From: Proteobacteria bacterium UBA652
GTDB taxonomy: Bacteria; Pseudomonadota; Gammaproteobacteria; Nitrosococcales; Methylophagaceae
Direction of reading: 5' to 3'
Length of the DNA: 28,621 nt
Assembly (NCBI GenBank): GCA_002299915.1
Contig: DBOG01000067.1
Span: 1-28,621 of the forward strand
Shown: piece after piece, positions 8,643-15,902 of the stretch
Numbering within the stretch: the first letter of the stretch is position 1
Layout: every line of letters begins with the position of its first letter
Notes under the pieces: model-generated
What the model was told of the DNA's origin: nothing
What the model saw: the letters and a program-made list of their open reading frames with translations, nothing else
Databases searched by the model: none
Made by a program: the position numbers and the translations under genes

Positions 8643-11039
8643 GTGATTAAAAAGAAATTAGCTATAGCCCTCTTGCCAACGCTGTTTTCAATGGGGGCTT
8701 TTGCCGCCGATGATAGTAGCTTGGAATTAAGCGATATTGAAGTAATTGGGGTAACTCCCGTACATGGCGTGGGATTGCCCGCCGATCAGATCCCTACTAA
8801 TATCCAGTCTGCTACAGCAGCACAGATTGAAGCAAGCCAAAGTTTAGATGTAACCGATTTTATGAATCGTACATTGGGTAGCGTGTCGATAAATTCAGCT
8901 CAAAACAATCCATTCCAACCTGATTTACAATTCCGTGGTTTTACGGCTTCTCCTTTACTAGGTTTGGCGCAAGGTCTGTCGGTTTACCAAGATGGTGTGC
9001 GCGTGAATGAGCCATTTGGTGATGCTGTGAACTGGGAATTGATTCCAGAAGGGTCAATTGCCAATATGAATTTGATTCCAGGCTCTAATCCTTTATTTGG
9101 ATTAAACACCCTAGGTGGGGCAATTTCTGTGCAAACCAAAAATGGCTTTAATGCGGAAGAACATAGCATTGAAGCATTAACGGGCTCATTCCAACGTCAT
9201 AAGTTGAGTGTGGAAAGTGGTGGCAATAATGGTAACTGGGGTTATTTCATCAATGGTGCTTTCACTGAGGAAGATGGCTGGCGTAATTTCTCGCCTTCGG
9301 AAGTGAAGCAATTATTCACTACGGTGAGCTATCGTAATGAAACTAGTTCGTTAGACTTGAGTTTAACAGCGGTAGACAGTGATTTGAATGGTAATGGTGC
9401 CTCACCGATTGAGCTTGTAGCCGAGGATCGCGCAGCGGTATTCACCCATCCTGATAATACGGAAAATGAATTACGGATGCTGTCACTTAATGCGTCACAT
9501 TGGATCTCTGATAATGTAATGCTATCGGGTAATATCTATGCACGTAAAAATGATCGTGATACGTTCAATGGTGACGGTGCGGAATATGGCTTTGAGGAAG
9601 ATGATGGTGAGTTTATCTTAGTGGTTGGTGATGACGACGATGATGATGATGATCATGAGCTAAATGTGGCGGCATTGGAAGATGACGATGATGACGATGA
9701 AGAAGGAGTTACAAACAGCCAAGGAGAAGTGATTACAGCAGCCGATTTAGGTGTGAGTGATCCAGAAGAAGTTGATTTAGCGATTAACAACACCTCTTCA
9801 ACAGAGCAAGATTCGCAAGGCTTTACATTGCAAAGCACATTCTTGAATGAATTTGCGGGCCGTGAGAATCAGTTGATCGTGGGTGTGAGCTATGATCGTG
9901 CAGATATGAAATATAATGCAGCGGGTGAAGTGGCTCTATTCAGGGAAGACCGTGGTACCAATGGCACAGGCGTGTTTGATAGTTCAACAATTGTAGATGC
10001 AGCAGTAGACAGTAATTCGGTTGGTTTATTCTTAACCGATACCTTCTCTGTGACAGAGGATTTAGCATTGACCTTATCAGGTCGCTATAACCGTACAAAA
10101 ATTGATATCTCAGGCACCAGTGAAAATGGTACGCGTGATCTCAATGACACGGGTAAAACGCACACTTTCCATCGTTTTAACCCATCAGTAGGTGCTGCCT
10201 ATACGGTGAATGAGAACTTGGGCGTATATGGTAGTTATAGCGAGTCCTCGCGTGCACCGACACCCTCTGAATTAACCTGTGCAAATGAAGATGCACCTTG
10301 TGCCTTACCCAACTCTTTCTTGAGTGATCCACCGTTAGATCAAGTTGTTTCTAAGACATTTGAAACAGGTTTACGAGGTGAAGTCCGCGGTATTAAATGG
10401 AATGCGGGTGTGTTCCACTCAGAAAGTGATGATGATATTATCTTTTTGCCGGCCGATGGTGATAATGCACAGCTGAATTTGGGTTTCTTTGATAATGTGG
10501 GCACAACACAGCGTCAAGGTATTGAACTTGGTTTGCAAGGCACCAATAAAGCGGTTTCATGGTTTGCAAACTATGCTTATATAGATGCGACTTTTGAAAC
10601 AGAATTCGAAACGTCTAATCCAAATAATCCTTTCTCATCAGAGGAAGTGGATGTTGAAAAAGGCGATACCATTCCAGGAATTCCTAAGCATACGGTTAAG
10701 GTTGGCGTAGATTACCAAGCAACACCTAAATTTAGTATTGGAACAGATGTATCTTACCGTTCTAAGCAATATTATCGTGGTGATGAAGCCAACAATAACG
10801 ATCAAATCAGTGGTTATACGATAGTGAATCTACATGGTCGTTACCAAGCAACGAAGCATGTGCAAGTGTTTGCTAAAATTGATAACTTATTCGATAAAGA
10901 ATATAGTAACTTTGGTCTTTATGGTGAAGCAGATGAAGCGCCAGGATTTGGTGATGATGGCCGTGGCTATGAAAATGCACGGTTTGTAGGTGTCGGCGCG
11001 CCACTTTCAGCTTGGGTAGGTGTTAAAGCTAACTTTTAA
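8643..11039 (+). CDS. TonB-dependent outer-membrane receptor with Asp-run loop
   Basis: This is a 798-residue TonB-dependent receptor. A lysine-rich signal peptide (cleavage likely after MGAFA, about residue 21) is followed by a TonB-box-like DIEVIGVTP. The plug domain runs over about residues 45-165, with LQFRGFTASP, VYQDGVRVNEPFGD and NPLFGLNTLGGAISV. The rest is beta-barrel, with the late IDNLFDKEYSNFG motif and a terminal Phe (VGVKANF). SRAPTPSELTCANEDAPCAL recalls a receptor group often labelled Fe(III)-dicitrate/FecA-like, but the substrate is not determined. Asp runs at residues 330-337 and 347-352, about 40% into the protein, probably form an external loop. The GTG start has AAGGA (8629-8633) 9 bases upstream and is fixed by the signal peptide. 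The gene ends at a strong terminator and appears monocistronic. Confidence 0.9.
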   Translation: MIKKKLAIALLPTLFSMGAFAADDSSLELSDIEVIGVTPVHGVGLPADQIPTNIQSATAAQIEASQSLDVTDFMNRTLGSVSINSAQNNPFQPDLQFRGFTASPLLGLAQGLSVYQDGVRVNEPFGDAVNWELIPEGSIANMNLIPGSNPLFGLNTLGGAISVQTKNGFNAEEHSIEALTGSFQRHKLSVESGGNNGNWGYFINGAFTEEDGWRNFSPSEVKQLFTTVSYRNETSSLDLSLTAVDSDLNGNGASPIELVAEDRAAVFTHPDNTENELRMLSLNASHWISDNVMLSGNIYARKNDRDTFNGDGAEYGFEEDDGEFILVVGDDDDDDDDHELNVAALEDDDDDDEEGVTNSQGEVITAADLGVSDPEEVDLAINNTSSTEQDSQGFTLQSTFLNEFAGRENQLIVGVSYDRADMKYNAAGEVALFREDRGTNGTGVFDSSTIVDAAVDSNSVGLFLTDTFSVTEDLALTLSGRYNRTKIDISGTSENGTRDLNDTGKTHTFHRFNPSVGAAYTVNENLGVYGSYSESSRAPTPSELTCANEDAPCALPNSFLSDPPLDQVVSKTFETGLRGEVRGIKWNAGVFHSESDDDIIFLPADGDNAQLNLGFFDNVGTTQRQGIELGLQGTNKAVSWFANYAYIDATFETEFETSNPNNPFSSEEVDVEKGDTIPGIPKHTVKVGVDYQATPKFSIGTDVSYRSKQYYRGDEANNNDQISGYTIVNLHGRYQATKHVQVFAKIDNLFDKEYSNFGLYGEADEAPGFGDDGRGYENARFVGVGAPLSAWVGVKANF
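9630..9704 (+). repeat. GAY trinucleotide repeat encoding poly-Asp runs
   Basis: Eight consecutive Asp codons (9630-9653, mostly GAT with two GAC) and a second run of six Asp codons plus two Glu codons (9681-9704) lie within the receptor gene. Because the unit is three bases, slippage would change the length of the acidic loop without breaking the frame. Confidence 0.8.
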
Positions 11040-11091
11040 GTTGTTCATATAGCTATTGGTCTAAATAACAACAAGATTATTGGCCTTCTCC

Positions 11092-11126
11092 ACCGCGATG
11101 TTCGTAATGAGCATCGCGGTTTTTTT
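11092..11126 (+). terminator. Rho-independent terminator after the TonB-dependent receptor
   Basis: ACCGCGATG (11092-11100) pairs with CATCGCGGT (11112-11120), an 11-base loop between them, followed by a run of seven T (11120-11126). It lies 52 bases after the receptor stop. Read on the minus strand the stem is not followed by T, so it mainly serves the plus strand. Confidence 0.9.
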
Positions 11127-11137
11127 ATGGCCGTTGT

Positions 11138-11977
11138 TTATAGAAATCGCATTGAAAGATCAAGCGCGCGTATATCTTTGGTCAACGCGCCAATCGAAAT
11201 ACGATCAACGCCCGTTTCTGCAATACCGCGAAGGGTATTTAGGTTAATACCACCAGAGGCTTCAAGCAACGCCTGGCCTTGGGTCAGGGCGACTGCTTTC
11301 TTAAGCGCAGGCACCGCAAAGTTATCAAGCAGGATAATATCAGCCTTAGCGGCTAGAGTTTGCTTTAATTCCTCTTCATTTTCGACTTCCACTTCAACTG
11401 GAATACCCGTATTAAGTTGCTGTGCGGCTTGAATGGCGGCAGCAATGCTACCCGCAGCGAGGATATGATTTTCTTTGATTAAGATGCCATCATAAAGCCC
11501 GACACGATGATTGACGCCACCGCCACAACGCACAGCATATTTTTGTGCAATGCGTAGGCCCGGAATGGTTTTGCGCGTATCTAAAATTTGCACGTCGATA
11601 CCAATTACAGTATCTGTATATTGACGTACCAGTGTGGCAGTACCTGAAAGCGTTTGTAAAAAGTTGAGTGCAGTGCGTTCGCCAATCAATAGGTTTCTCG
11701 CATTACCCGTTAATGTGCAGAGTAGGGTATCAGGGGTGACTTTATCGCCATCCTGTACTTGCCAAACGCATTGAATATTGGAATCGATTTGTTCAAATAC
11801 CGTGTTCACCCAAGGAATACCACTAATAGTAGCCGCTTCTCGGCTAATAATGGTTGCGGTAGCTATCGCCTTTTCAGGAATCAAACTGGCAGTGAGATCA
11901 CCACTACCAATATCTTCTTTTAGGGCATTCCGTACATCAGTATTCACAATCGTAAAATCAGGTTTAATAAGTGTCAT
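11138..11977 (-). CDS. nadC: Nicotinate-nucleotide pyrophosphorylase (quinolinate phosphoribosyltransferase)
   Basis: NadC converts quinolinate and PRPP to nicotinate mononucleotide, CO2 and pyrophosphate in de novo NAD synthesis. The protein has 279 residues from the ATG at 11977 (E. coli 297). Family motifs are visible in order: ALKEDIGSGDLTASLIP near the N-terminus; ERTALNFLQTLSGTAT; LDTRKTIPGLRIAQKYAVRCGGG, which includes substrate-binding Arg and Lys residues; HRVGLYDGILIKENHI; and EASGGINLNTLRGIAETGVDRISIGALT near the C-terminus. The frame extends four codons further to a TTG at 11989, but the ATG at 11977 fits the family better. Its upstream region is only 42 bases, shared with the divergent DUF1538 operon. 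nadA and nadB are not in the window. Confidence 0.95.
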   Translation of the reverse strand: MTLIKPDFTIVNTDVRNALKEDIGSGDLTASLIPEKAIATATIISREAATISGIPWVNTVFEQIDSNIQCVWQVQDGDKVTPDTLLCTLTGNARNLLIGERTALNFLQTLSGTATLVRQYTDTVIGIDVQILDTRKTIPGLRIAQKYAVRCGGGVNHRVGLYDGILIKENHILAAGSIAAAIQAAQQLNTGIPVEVEVENEEELKQTLAAKADIILLDNFAVPALKKAVALTQGQALLEASGGINLNTLRGIAETGVDRISIGALTKDIRALDLSMRFL

Positions 11978-12019
11978 CTCGTAGTACAATAATAGTTAAT
12001 GATTAAGATAGGGTAGCGG
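11978..12019. promoter_or_regulatory. Very short shared region between nadC and the DUF1538 operon
   Basis: Only 42 bases separate the two divergent starts. On the minus strand TATTAT (11994-11989) is a candidate -10 for nadC. On the plus strand TAAGAT (12004-12009) is a weak candidate -10 for the operon, 10 bases before its GTG. If used, both transcripts would have very short leaders and the promoters would overlap. No operator is recognised. Confidence 0.25.
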
Positions 12020-12757
12020 GTGAAATCACAATTTTCTAGTTTTTTTAAGCATTTTATTGCCAGCGCACGTGATCTATCGGCGATTGTGGCGGTGATTGCT
12101 TTTTTCCAGCTGGTGATTTTGCAACAACCTATCCCAAATTTAGCGGATATTTTAGTGGGCGTGTTGCTCGTGATGCTGGGGCTGACTTTTTTTATTCGTG
12201 GCTTAGAAATGGGTCTATTCCCGATTGGTGAGAGTATGGCCTATGCTTTTGCGCGTAAAGGGAGTGTGTTTTGGCTATTAGCCTTTGCATTTTGCTTGGG
12301 TTTTGGGACAACGATTGCTGAGCCCGCTTTAATTGCGGTCGCGGCCGAGGCGGCAAATGTTGCAGCGGTTGGAGAAATGATCGCGCATACCGATGCCGCG
12401 ATGAATAGCTATGCGACAGGCTTACGTTATACCGTCGCTGTATCGGTAGGTATTGCGCTGGTTGTGGGTGTATTGCGGATCTTAAAAGGCTGGCCGATTC
12501 ATTATGTGATTATTGGTGGTTATATTACGGTGGTGGTGATAACTTTTTTTGCCCCTGCTGAAATTGTGGGCATTGCCTATGATTCAGGCGGTGTCACGAC
12601 ATCAACGATTACAGTGCCACTCGTAACCGCATTAGGTGTCGGCTTAGCTTCCAGTATTAAAGGGCGTAATCCGATGTTGGATGGCTTTGGTTTAATTGCT
12701 TTCGCTTCTCTAACGCCGATGATTTTTGTGATGATATATGGCATGGTGATGTTGTAA
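12020..12757 (+). CDS. DUF1538 multi-pass membrane protein, first of two paralogues
   Basis: This is a 245-residue hydrophobic protein of the DUF1538 family, which has no established function. About six or seven membrane helices are apparent by eye. Two family signatures are present: FGTTIAEPALIAVA at about residues 94-107, and AYDSGGVTTSTITVPLV in the C-terminal third, followed by GRNPMLDGFGLIAFASL. The TT/GG-rich, helix-breaking motifs inside hydrophobic segments resemble transporter substrate-binding hairpins, which is inference. It aligns along its whole length with the next gene. The GTG start has only a weak purine stretch upstream; no better start is seen before the first helix. The stop overlaps the next ATG by one base (TAATG). 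The linked P-II-like and CBS genes suggest a regulated transporter. Confidence 0.8.
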   Translation: MKSQFSSFFKHFIASARDLSAIVAVIAFFQLVILQQPIPNLADILVGVLLVMLGLTFFIRGLEMGLFPIGESMAYAFARKGSVFWLLAFAFCLGFGTTIAEPALIAVAAEAANVAAVGEMIAHTDAAMNSYATGLRYTVAVSVGIALVVGVLRILKGWPIHYVIIGGYITVVVITFFAPAEIVGIAYDSGGVTTSTITVPLVTALGVGLASSIKGRNPMLDGFGLIAFASLTPMIFVMIYGMVML

Positions 12758-13548
12758 TGGAGTTATTAATTTCACTGGGGCAGGGCCTATTAAATACGCT
12801 GAAAGATGTGATTCCGATTGCGGTGATCATTTTTGGCTTTCAGTTATTAGTGATCCGCCGTGCGATTCCGAATCTTAAAAAGGTATTGATTGGTTTCACC
12901 TATGTTTTGATTGGTTTGGTGTTATTTTTACAAGGCTTGGAACAGGCACTTTTTCCATTAGGTAAGTTAATGGCAACCCAGCTTACGGCGCCTGAATTCT
13001 TATTTAAAGGCTTAGCAGAAATACCTAATCAGATTCATTGGCAAGATTATATGTGGGTGTATATCTTTGCAGCGGCAATTGGCTTTGCTACGACAATTGC
13101 CGAGCCAGCGTTGATCGCCGTGGCAATGAAGGCGCAAGAAGTCTCGGGTGGCGCTATTTCAGTATGGGGTTTGCGGATTGCAGTGGCATTAGGGGTGTCG
13201 GTGGGTTTAACGCTTGGTGTGTTCCGTATTATCACCGGCACACCTTTGCAGTATTACATTATGGTGGGCTATGCCATTGTTATCGTACAAACTTTTTTTG
13301 CACCGAAGATGATTATTGCCTTGGCTTATGATTCCGGTGGGGTCACAACGTCAACCGTTACCGTGCCCTTAGTCGCCGCATTAGGATTGGGATTAGCATC
13401 AACAGTACCCGGTCGTAGTCCCGTATTAGATGGTTTTGGCTTGATTGCTTTTGCCAGCTTATTTCCGATTATAAGCGTGATGATTTATGCGCAATTAGCA
13501 GAATGGCGTGAGCATAAAAAACAGAGGAGAAAACAAGATGCACTTTAA
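12757..13548 (+). CDS. DUF1538 multi-pass membrane protein, second paralogue
   Basis: This 263-residue protein is paralogous to the preceding one. It repeats the first signature as FATTIAEPALIAVA and the second as AYDSGGVTTSTVTVPLV followed by GRSPVLDGFGLIAFASL. The N-terminal blocks also match (IPNL...VLIGL...GLEQALFPLGKLMA against GLEMGLFPIGESMA). Two similar but non-identical subunits encoded side by side suggest a heterodimer; whether single-chain versions exist should be checked in databases. The C-terminus is a basic cytoplasmic-type tail (EWREHKKQRRKQDAL). The start overlaps the previous stop by one base and the end overlaps the P-II-like gene by 11 bases. Function unknown; transport is inferred. 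Confidence 0.8.
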   Translation: MELLISLGQGLLNTLKDVIPIAVIIFGFQLLVIRRAIPNLKKVLIGFTYVLIGLVLFLQGLEQALFPLGKLMATQLTAPEFLFKGLAEIPNQIHWQDYMWVYIFAAAIGFATTIAEPALIAVAMKAQEVSGGAISVWGLRIAVALGVSVGLTLGVFRIITGTPLQYYIMVGYAIVIVQTFFAPKMIIALAYDSGGVTTSTVTVPLVAALGLGLASTVPGRSPVLDGFGLIAFASLFPIISVMIYAQLAEWREHKKQRRKQDAL

Positions 13549-13888
13549 ATTAATTATTTGTTTTGTAGACGAGAGTAAAACAGACACAGTAATAAAATCA
13601 GCACGAAAGGCAGGCGCAACAGGTGCGACTATTATTAATCATGCGCGTGGCGAGGGATTAGAGCAAAGTAAAACCTTTTTTGGTTTAAGCCTTGAAACCC
13701 AGCGGGATGTTATTCTATTTTTGGTGGAAGAGCATCTATGCCGACAGATACTAGAAACCATTGAAGTGGTGGGTGAATTTGATGCTAAGCCAGGCACAGG
13801 TATTGCGATTCAGATTGATGTGGAAGATGCGGTGGGTGTGTCGCATCAAATTAAAGAGTTAAATGCAAGGGTGGAGGATGAGATATGA
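13538..13888 (+). CDS. Divergent P-II-like signalling protein
   Basis: This is a 116-residue protein with the layout of the P-II superfamily: beta-alpha-beta (MHFKLIICFVDESKTDTVIKSARKAGATGATI), a loop region (RGEGLEQSKTFFGLSL), a second beta-alpha-beta, and a GTGIAIQIDVEDAVGV ending like the P-II C-terminal signature (GDGKIF...V). The T-loop has no uridylylation-type Tyr motif (YRGAEY), so control by GlnD is unlikely; ligand binding, possibly an adenine nucleotide, is inference. The ATG at 13538 is chosen over the frame opening at 13508: AGAGGAG (13523-13529) lies 8 bases upstream, and the protein then begins at the first beta strand. It overlaps the upstream DUF1538 gene by 11 bases and the CBS gene by 4 (ATGA). 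Confidence 0.75.
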   Translation: MHFKLIICFVDESKTDTVIKSARKAGATGATIINHARGEGLEQSKTFFGLSLETQRDVILFLVEEHLCRQILETIEVVGEFDAKPGTGIAIQIDVEDAVGVSHQIKELNARVEDEI

Positions 13889-14283
13889 GTAAGAAAGACA
13901 TAATACGGGTGCGGGATGTGATGCGGCATGGGGTTGATGTTGTGGATGGGATGACCACGGTGCATGACGCTTTAAAGGAAATGAAACATCTAAAAAATAA
14001 GATGTTGGTGATTGATAAACGTCATGATGATGATGAATATGGGATGGTGATGATTTCAGATATTGCCTATCATGTGTTGGCCCGCAACAAAGCACCAGAG
14101 CGGACCAATGTATATGAAATAATGAGTAAGCCAATCGTGTCTATTGATGCAGACATGGATATTCGGTATTGTGCACGGTTATTTGAACGCCTGAAATTAT
14201 CACGTGCACCCGTGATTGAAAGTGATAAATTAATTGGTGTAGTGAGCTTGACGAGGATGGTATTAGAAGGCGTGAGAAAATAA
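13885..14283 (+). CDS. Tandem CBS-domain protein (Bateman module)
   Basis: This is a 132-residue stand-alone pair of CBS domains. Domain 1 runs from VRDVMRHGVDVVDGMTTVHDALKEM to GMVMISDIAYHVL. Domain 2 runs from VYEIMSKPIVSIDADMDI to SRAPVIESDKLIGVVSLTRMVLEG. CBS pairs commonly bind AMP, ATP or related adenosine ligands and control attached or partner proteins, including transporters. No catalytic or membrane domain is attached, so it probably acts on a partner, most simply the DUF1538 pair or the P-II-like protein (inference). It shares an ATGA overlap with the preceding gene and ends the operon. The following 85 bases before ampD contain no T-tailed terminator. Confidence 0.85.
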   Translation: MSKKDIIRVRDVMRHGVDVVDGMTTVHDALKEMKHLKNKMLVIDKRHDDDEYGMVMISDIAYHVLARNKAPERTNVYEIMSKPIVSIDADMDIRYCARLFERLKLSRAPVIESDKLIGVVSLTRMVLEGVRK

Positions 14284-14368
14284 TATGCGTCGACAAATAC
14301 AATTCTTAAAACTCCTCGCTTGTTAGAGAGAGTTGGGTGAGGAGAGTCCCAAATAAGGCAATGAGAAA

Positions 14369-14923
14369 ATGAACTTAACCATCAAACAAGGCATCCTCCA
14401 ACAAGCCACATTTTGCTTATCGCCAAACTGTGATGAAAGGCCAATGGGCATGGTGGCTGATGGTATTGTGATCCATAATATCAGCTTGCCGCCGAATGAA
14501 TTTGGTGGCGATTGGATAACTGATTTATTTTTAAACCGCCTTGATCCCACGGCGCATCCTTATTTTACTGAAATTGCCGATATTCGGGTGTCTGCCCACT
14601 TGCTGATTAAACGTGATGGATCAGTTAAACAATATGTCCCATTCCATCAACGCGCATGGCATGCAGGTCAATCGAGTTGGGAAGGCCGCACTGCTTGTAA
14701 TGATTTCACCATTGGCATCGAATTAGAAGGCTGCGATGAGCAGCCATTTGAAGACAAACAATATACAAAGCTAACCGCCACTATTCAGGCGCTATTGACA
14801 AGCTATCCAGCATTATCAACAGAACGGATAACAGGGCATAGCGATATTGCACCGGGCCGGAAAATAGATCCAGGGCCTTTTTTTGATTGGCTGCGGTTCA
14901 ATCGCTCTCTTGATCAAGGCTGA
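14369..14923 (+). CDS. ampD: 1,6-anhydro-N-acetylmuramyl-L-alanine amidase AmpD
   Basis: AmpD is a cytoplasmic zinc amidase that cleaves the stem peptide from anhydro-muropeptides during cell-wall recycling; its loss derepresses AmpC beta-lactamase in species with AmpR. The protein has 184 residues with no signal peptide, as expected for the cytoplasmic enzyme. Zinc ligands are H36 (IVIHNISLPP), H157 (ITGHSDIAPGRK) and D167 (KIDPGP), with K165 beside them. RVSAHLLIKRDG, QYVPFHQRAWHAG and GIELEG closely follow E. coli AmpD. AAGG about 10 bases upstream is a modest ribosome-binding site. The gene ends tail to tail with metR, overlapping it by 10 bases. No ampE, ampR or ampC is present. Confidence 0.95.
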   Translation: MNLTIKQGILQQATFCLSPNCDERPMGMVADGIVIHNISLPPNEFGGDWITDLFLNRLDPTAHPYFTEIADIRVSAHLLIKRDGSVKQYVPFHQRAWHAGQSSWEGRTACNDFTIGIELEGCDEQPFEDKQYTKLTATIQALLTSYPALSTERITGHSDIAPGRKIDPGPFFDWLRFNRSLDQG

Positions 14924-15798
14924 TTTTGCGTGCCTAAGCGAATGAATGTTTGCATATAGCGAATATCAAGTTCACCTTCACGCAACGCAGCATAAAGGGT
15001 TTTAGATAAACCTTGTTTGCCTAAGCGCACCGTCGAGACAGGGAGGTTTTTACAATATTCTTGGGTCAACCAGCTAGGTAGAACGGTTATACCGCGGCCT
15101 AATCCGACCATTTGCACCATAATATCTAAGGATTCAATGGCTTTCGTTTTGGGATTGCTACCCGCGGGTAGCAGAAACTGAGTGAACACATCAAGCCGCT
15201 CATGCGGTATAGGGAAAGTGAATAAAGTATCGGTATTCAATTGTTCTGGTGTTATGAATTTATGGTGTGCTAAAGCATGGTTATTGGGGAGTAATAACAC
15301 TAATTCATAATCAAACAAAGCTTCATATGCGATCCCCCGTTTTTTGATGATATCGGGGGTGACTAATAAATCAATATGATGATTTAATAAGCCTTCGAGC
15401 CCAGAAAATTGGAATTTCGATACAATATCGACATCCATATCGGGCAGAGTCAATAAGAAATTAGCCAGAATACCTTTTAGCCACTCATAACAAGGGTGAC
15501 ATTCCACCCCTAAGCGCAACACACCTTCTCGGCCTTCACCATAAGCAGATAAGGTTTTTTCTGTTTGCTCTAATACCGGTAATACTTGTCCCGCGGCTTG
15601 CAGCAATAATTCGCCTGCTTGGGTTAGGCGTAATTGTCGACCCTCTCGTTCCCAGAGCGAGACTCCTAGTTTCTTTTCTAGGTAGCGGATCTGATGCGAT
15701 AAGGCGGGTTGGGTGAGAAATAAGGCATTGGCAGCCGCGGTTAAAGTGCCGTTATCTGCCAAGGCTTGCATGATTTTTAAATGTATTCGCTCAATCAT
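14914..15798 (-). CDS. metR: LysR-type transcriptional regulator MetR
   Basis: MetR activates metE and related genes and uses homocysteine as coeffector. The protein has 294 residues (E. coli 317, which has a longer C-terminal tail). The N-terminal winged HTH (HLKIMQALADNGTLTAAANA, TQPALSHQIRYLEKKLG) is followed by a LysR substrate-binding domain with MetR-like segments: LGVECHPCYEWLKG, FDYELVLLLPNNHALA, FPIPHERLDVFTQFLLPAG and GRGITVLPSWL. E. coli has IECHSCIQWL and LDVWRHFLQPAG at these places. Divergent orientation to metE across 104 bases confirms the assignment. The 3' end overlaps convergent ampD by 10 bases. Confidence 0.93.
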   Translation of the reverse strand: MIERIHLKIMQALADNGTLTAAANALFLTQPALSHQIRYLEKKLGVSLWEREGRQLRLTQAGELLLQAAGQVLPVLEQTEKTLSAYGEGREGVLRLGVECHPCYEWLKGILANFLLTLPDMDVDIVSKFQFSGLEGLLNHHIDLLVTPDIIKKRGIAYEALFDYELVLLLPNNHALAHHKFITPEQLNTDTLFTFPIPHERLDVFTQFLLPAGSNPKTKAIESLDIMVQMVGLGRGITVLPSWLTQEYCKNLPVSTVRLGKQGLSKTLYAALREGELDIRYMQTFIRLGTQNQP

Positions 15799-15812
15799 AT
15801 ATGAATATTCCT

Positions 15813-15837
15813 AATGATTATGGTAAAAATCATCATT
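15813..15837. promoter_or_regulatory. Candidate MetR operator between metR and metE
   Basis: Two overlapping imperfect dyads are visible. ATGATT (15814-15819) mirrors AATCAT (15828-15833), and AATGAT (15813-15818) mirrors ATCATT (15832-15837). The site starts 15 bases before metR and lies upstream of the metE -10, the expected place for a LysR-type activator. The E. coli MetR consensus TGAA-N5-TTCA is not found here. Confidence 0.35.
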
Positions 15838-15859
15838 ATTACTCATAAGTAATCTTGTT

Positions 15860-15865
15860 TACAAT
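15860..15865 (+). promoter_or_regulatory. Candidate -10 box for metE
   Basis: TACAAT matches five of six -10 positions and lies 37 bases before the metE start at 15903. The -35 position (TATTAC, 15837-15842) is poor, which fits a promoter that needs an activator such as MetR. Confidence 0.4.
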
Positions 15866-15902
15866 AGCCAATCTCTCAAATAGACAAAATTAGGATATGG
15901 TG

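Noticed and set aside
13859..14134. Minus-strand open frame rich in His and Ser opposite the CBS gene
   Set aside because: His-rich translation comes from reading Asp/Met-rich CBS codons backwards; no other support.
14312..14344. CTCCTC/GAGGAG stem after the CBS gene as a terminator
   Set aside because: The loop is 21 bases, and no T run follows; it is only a weak hairpin.
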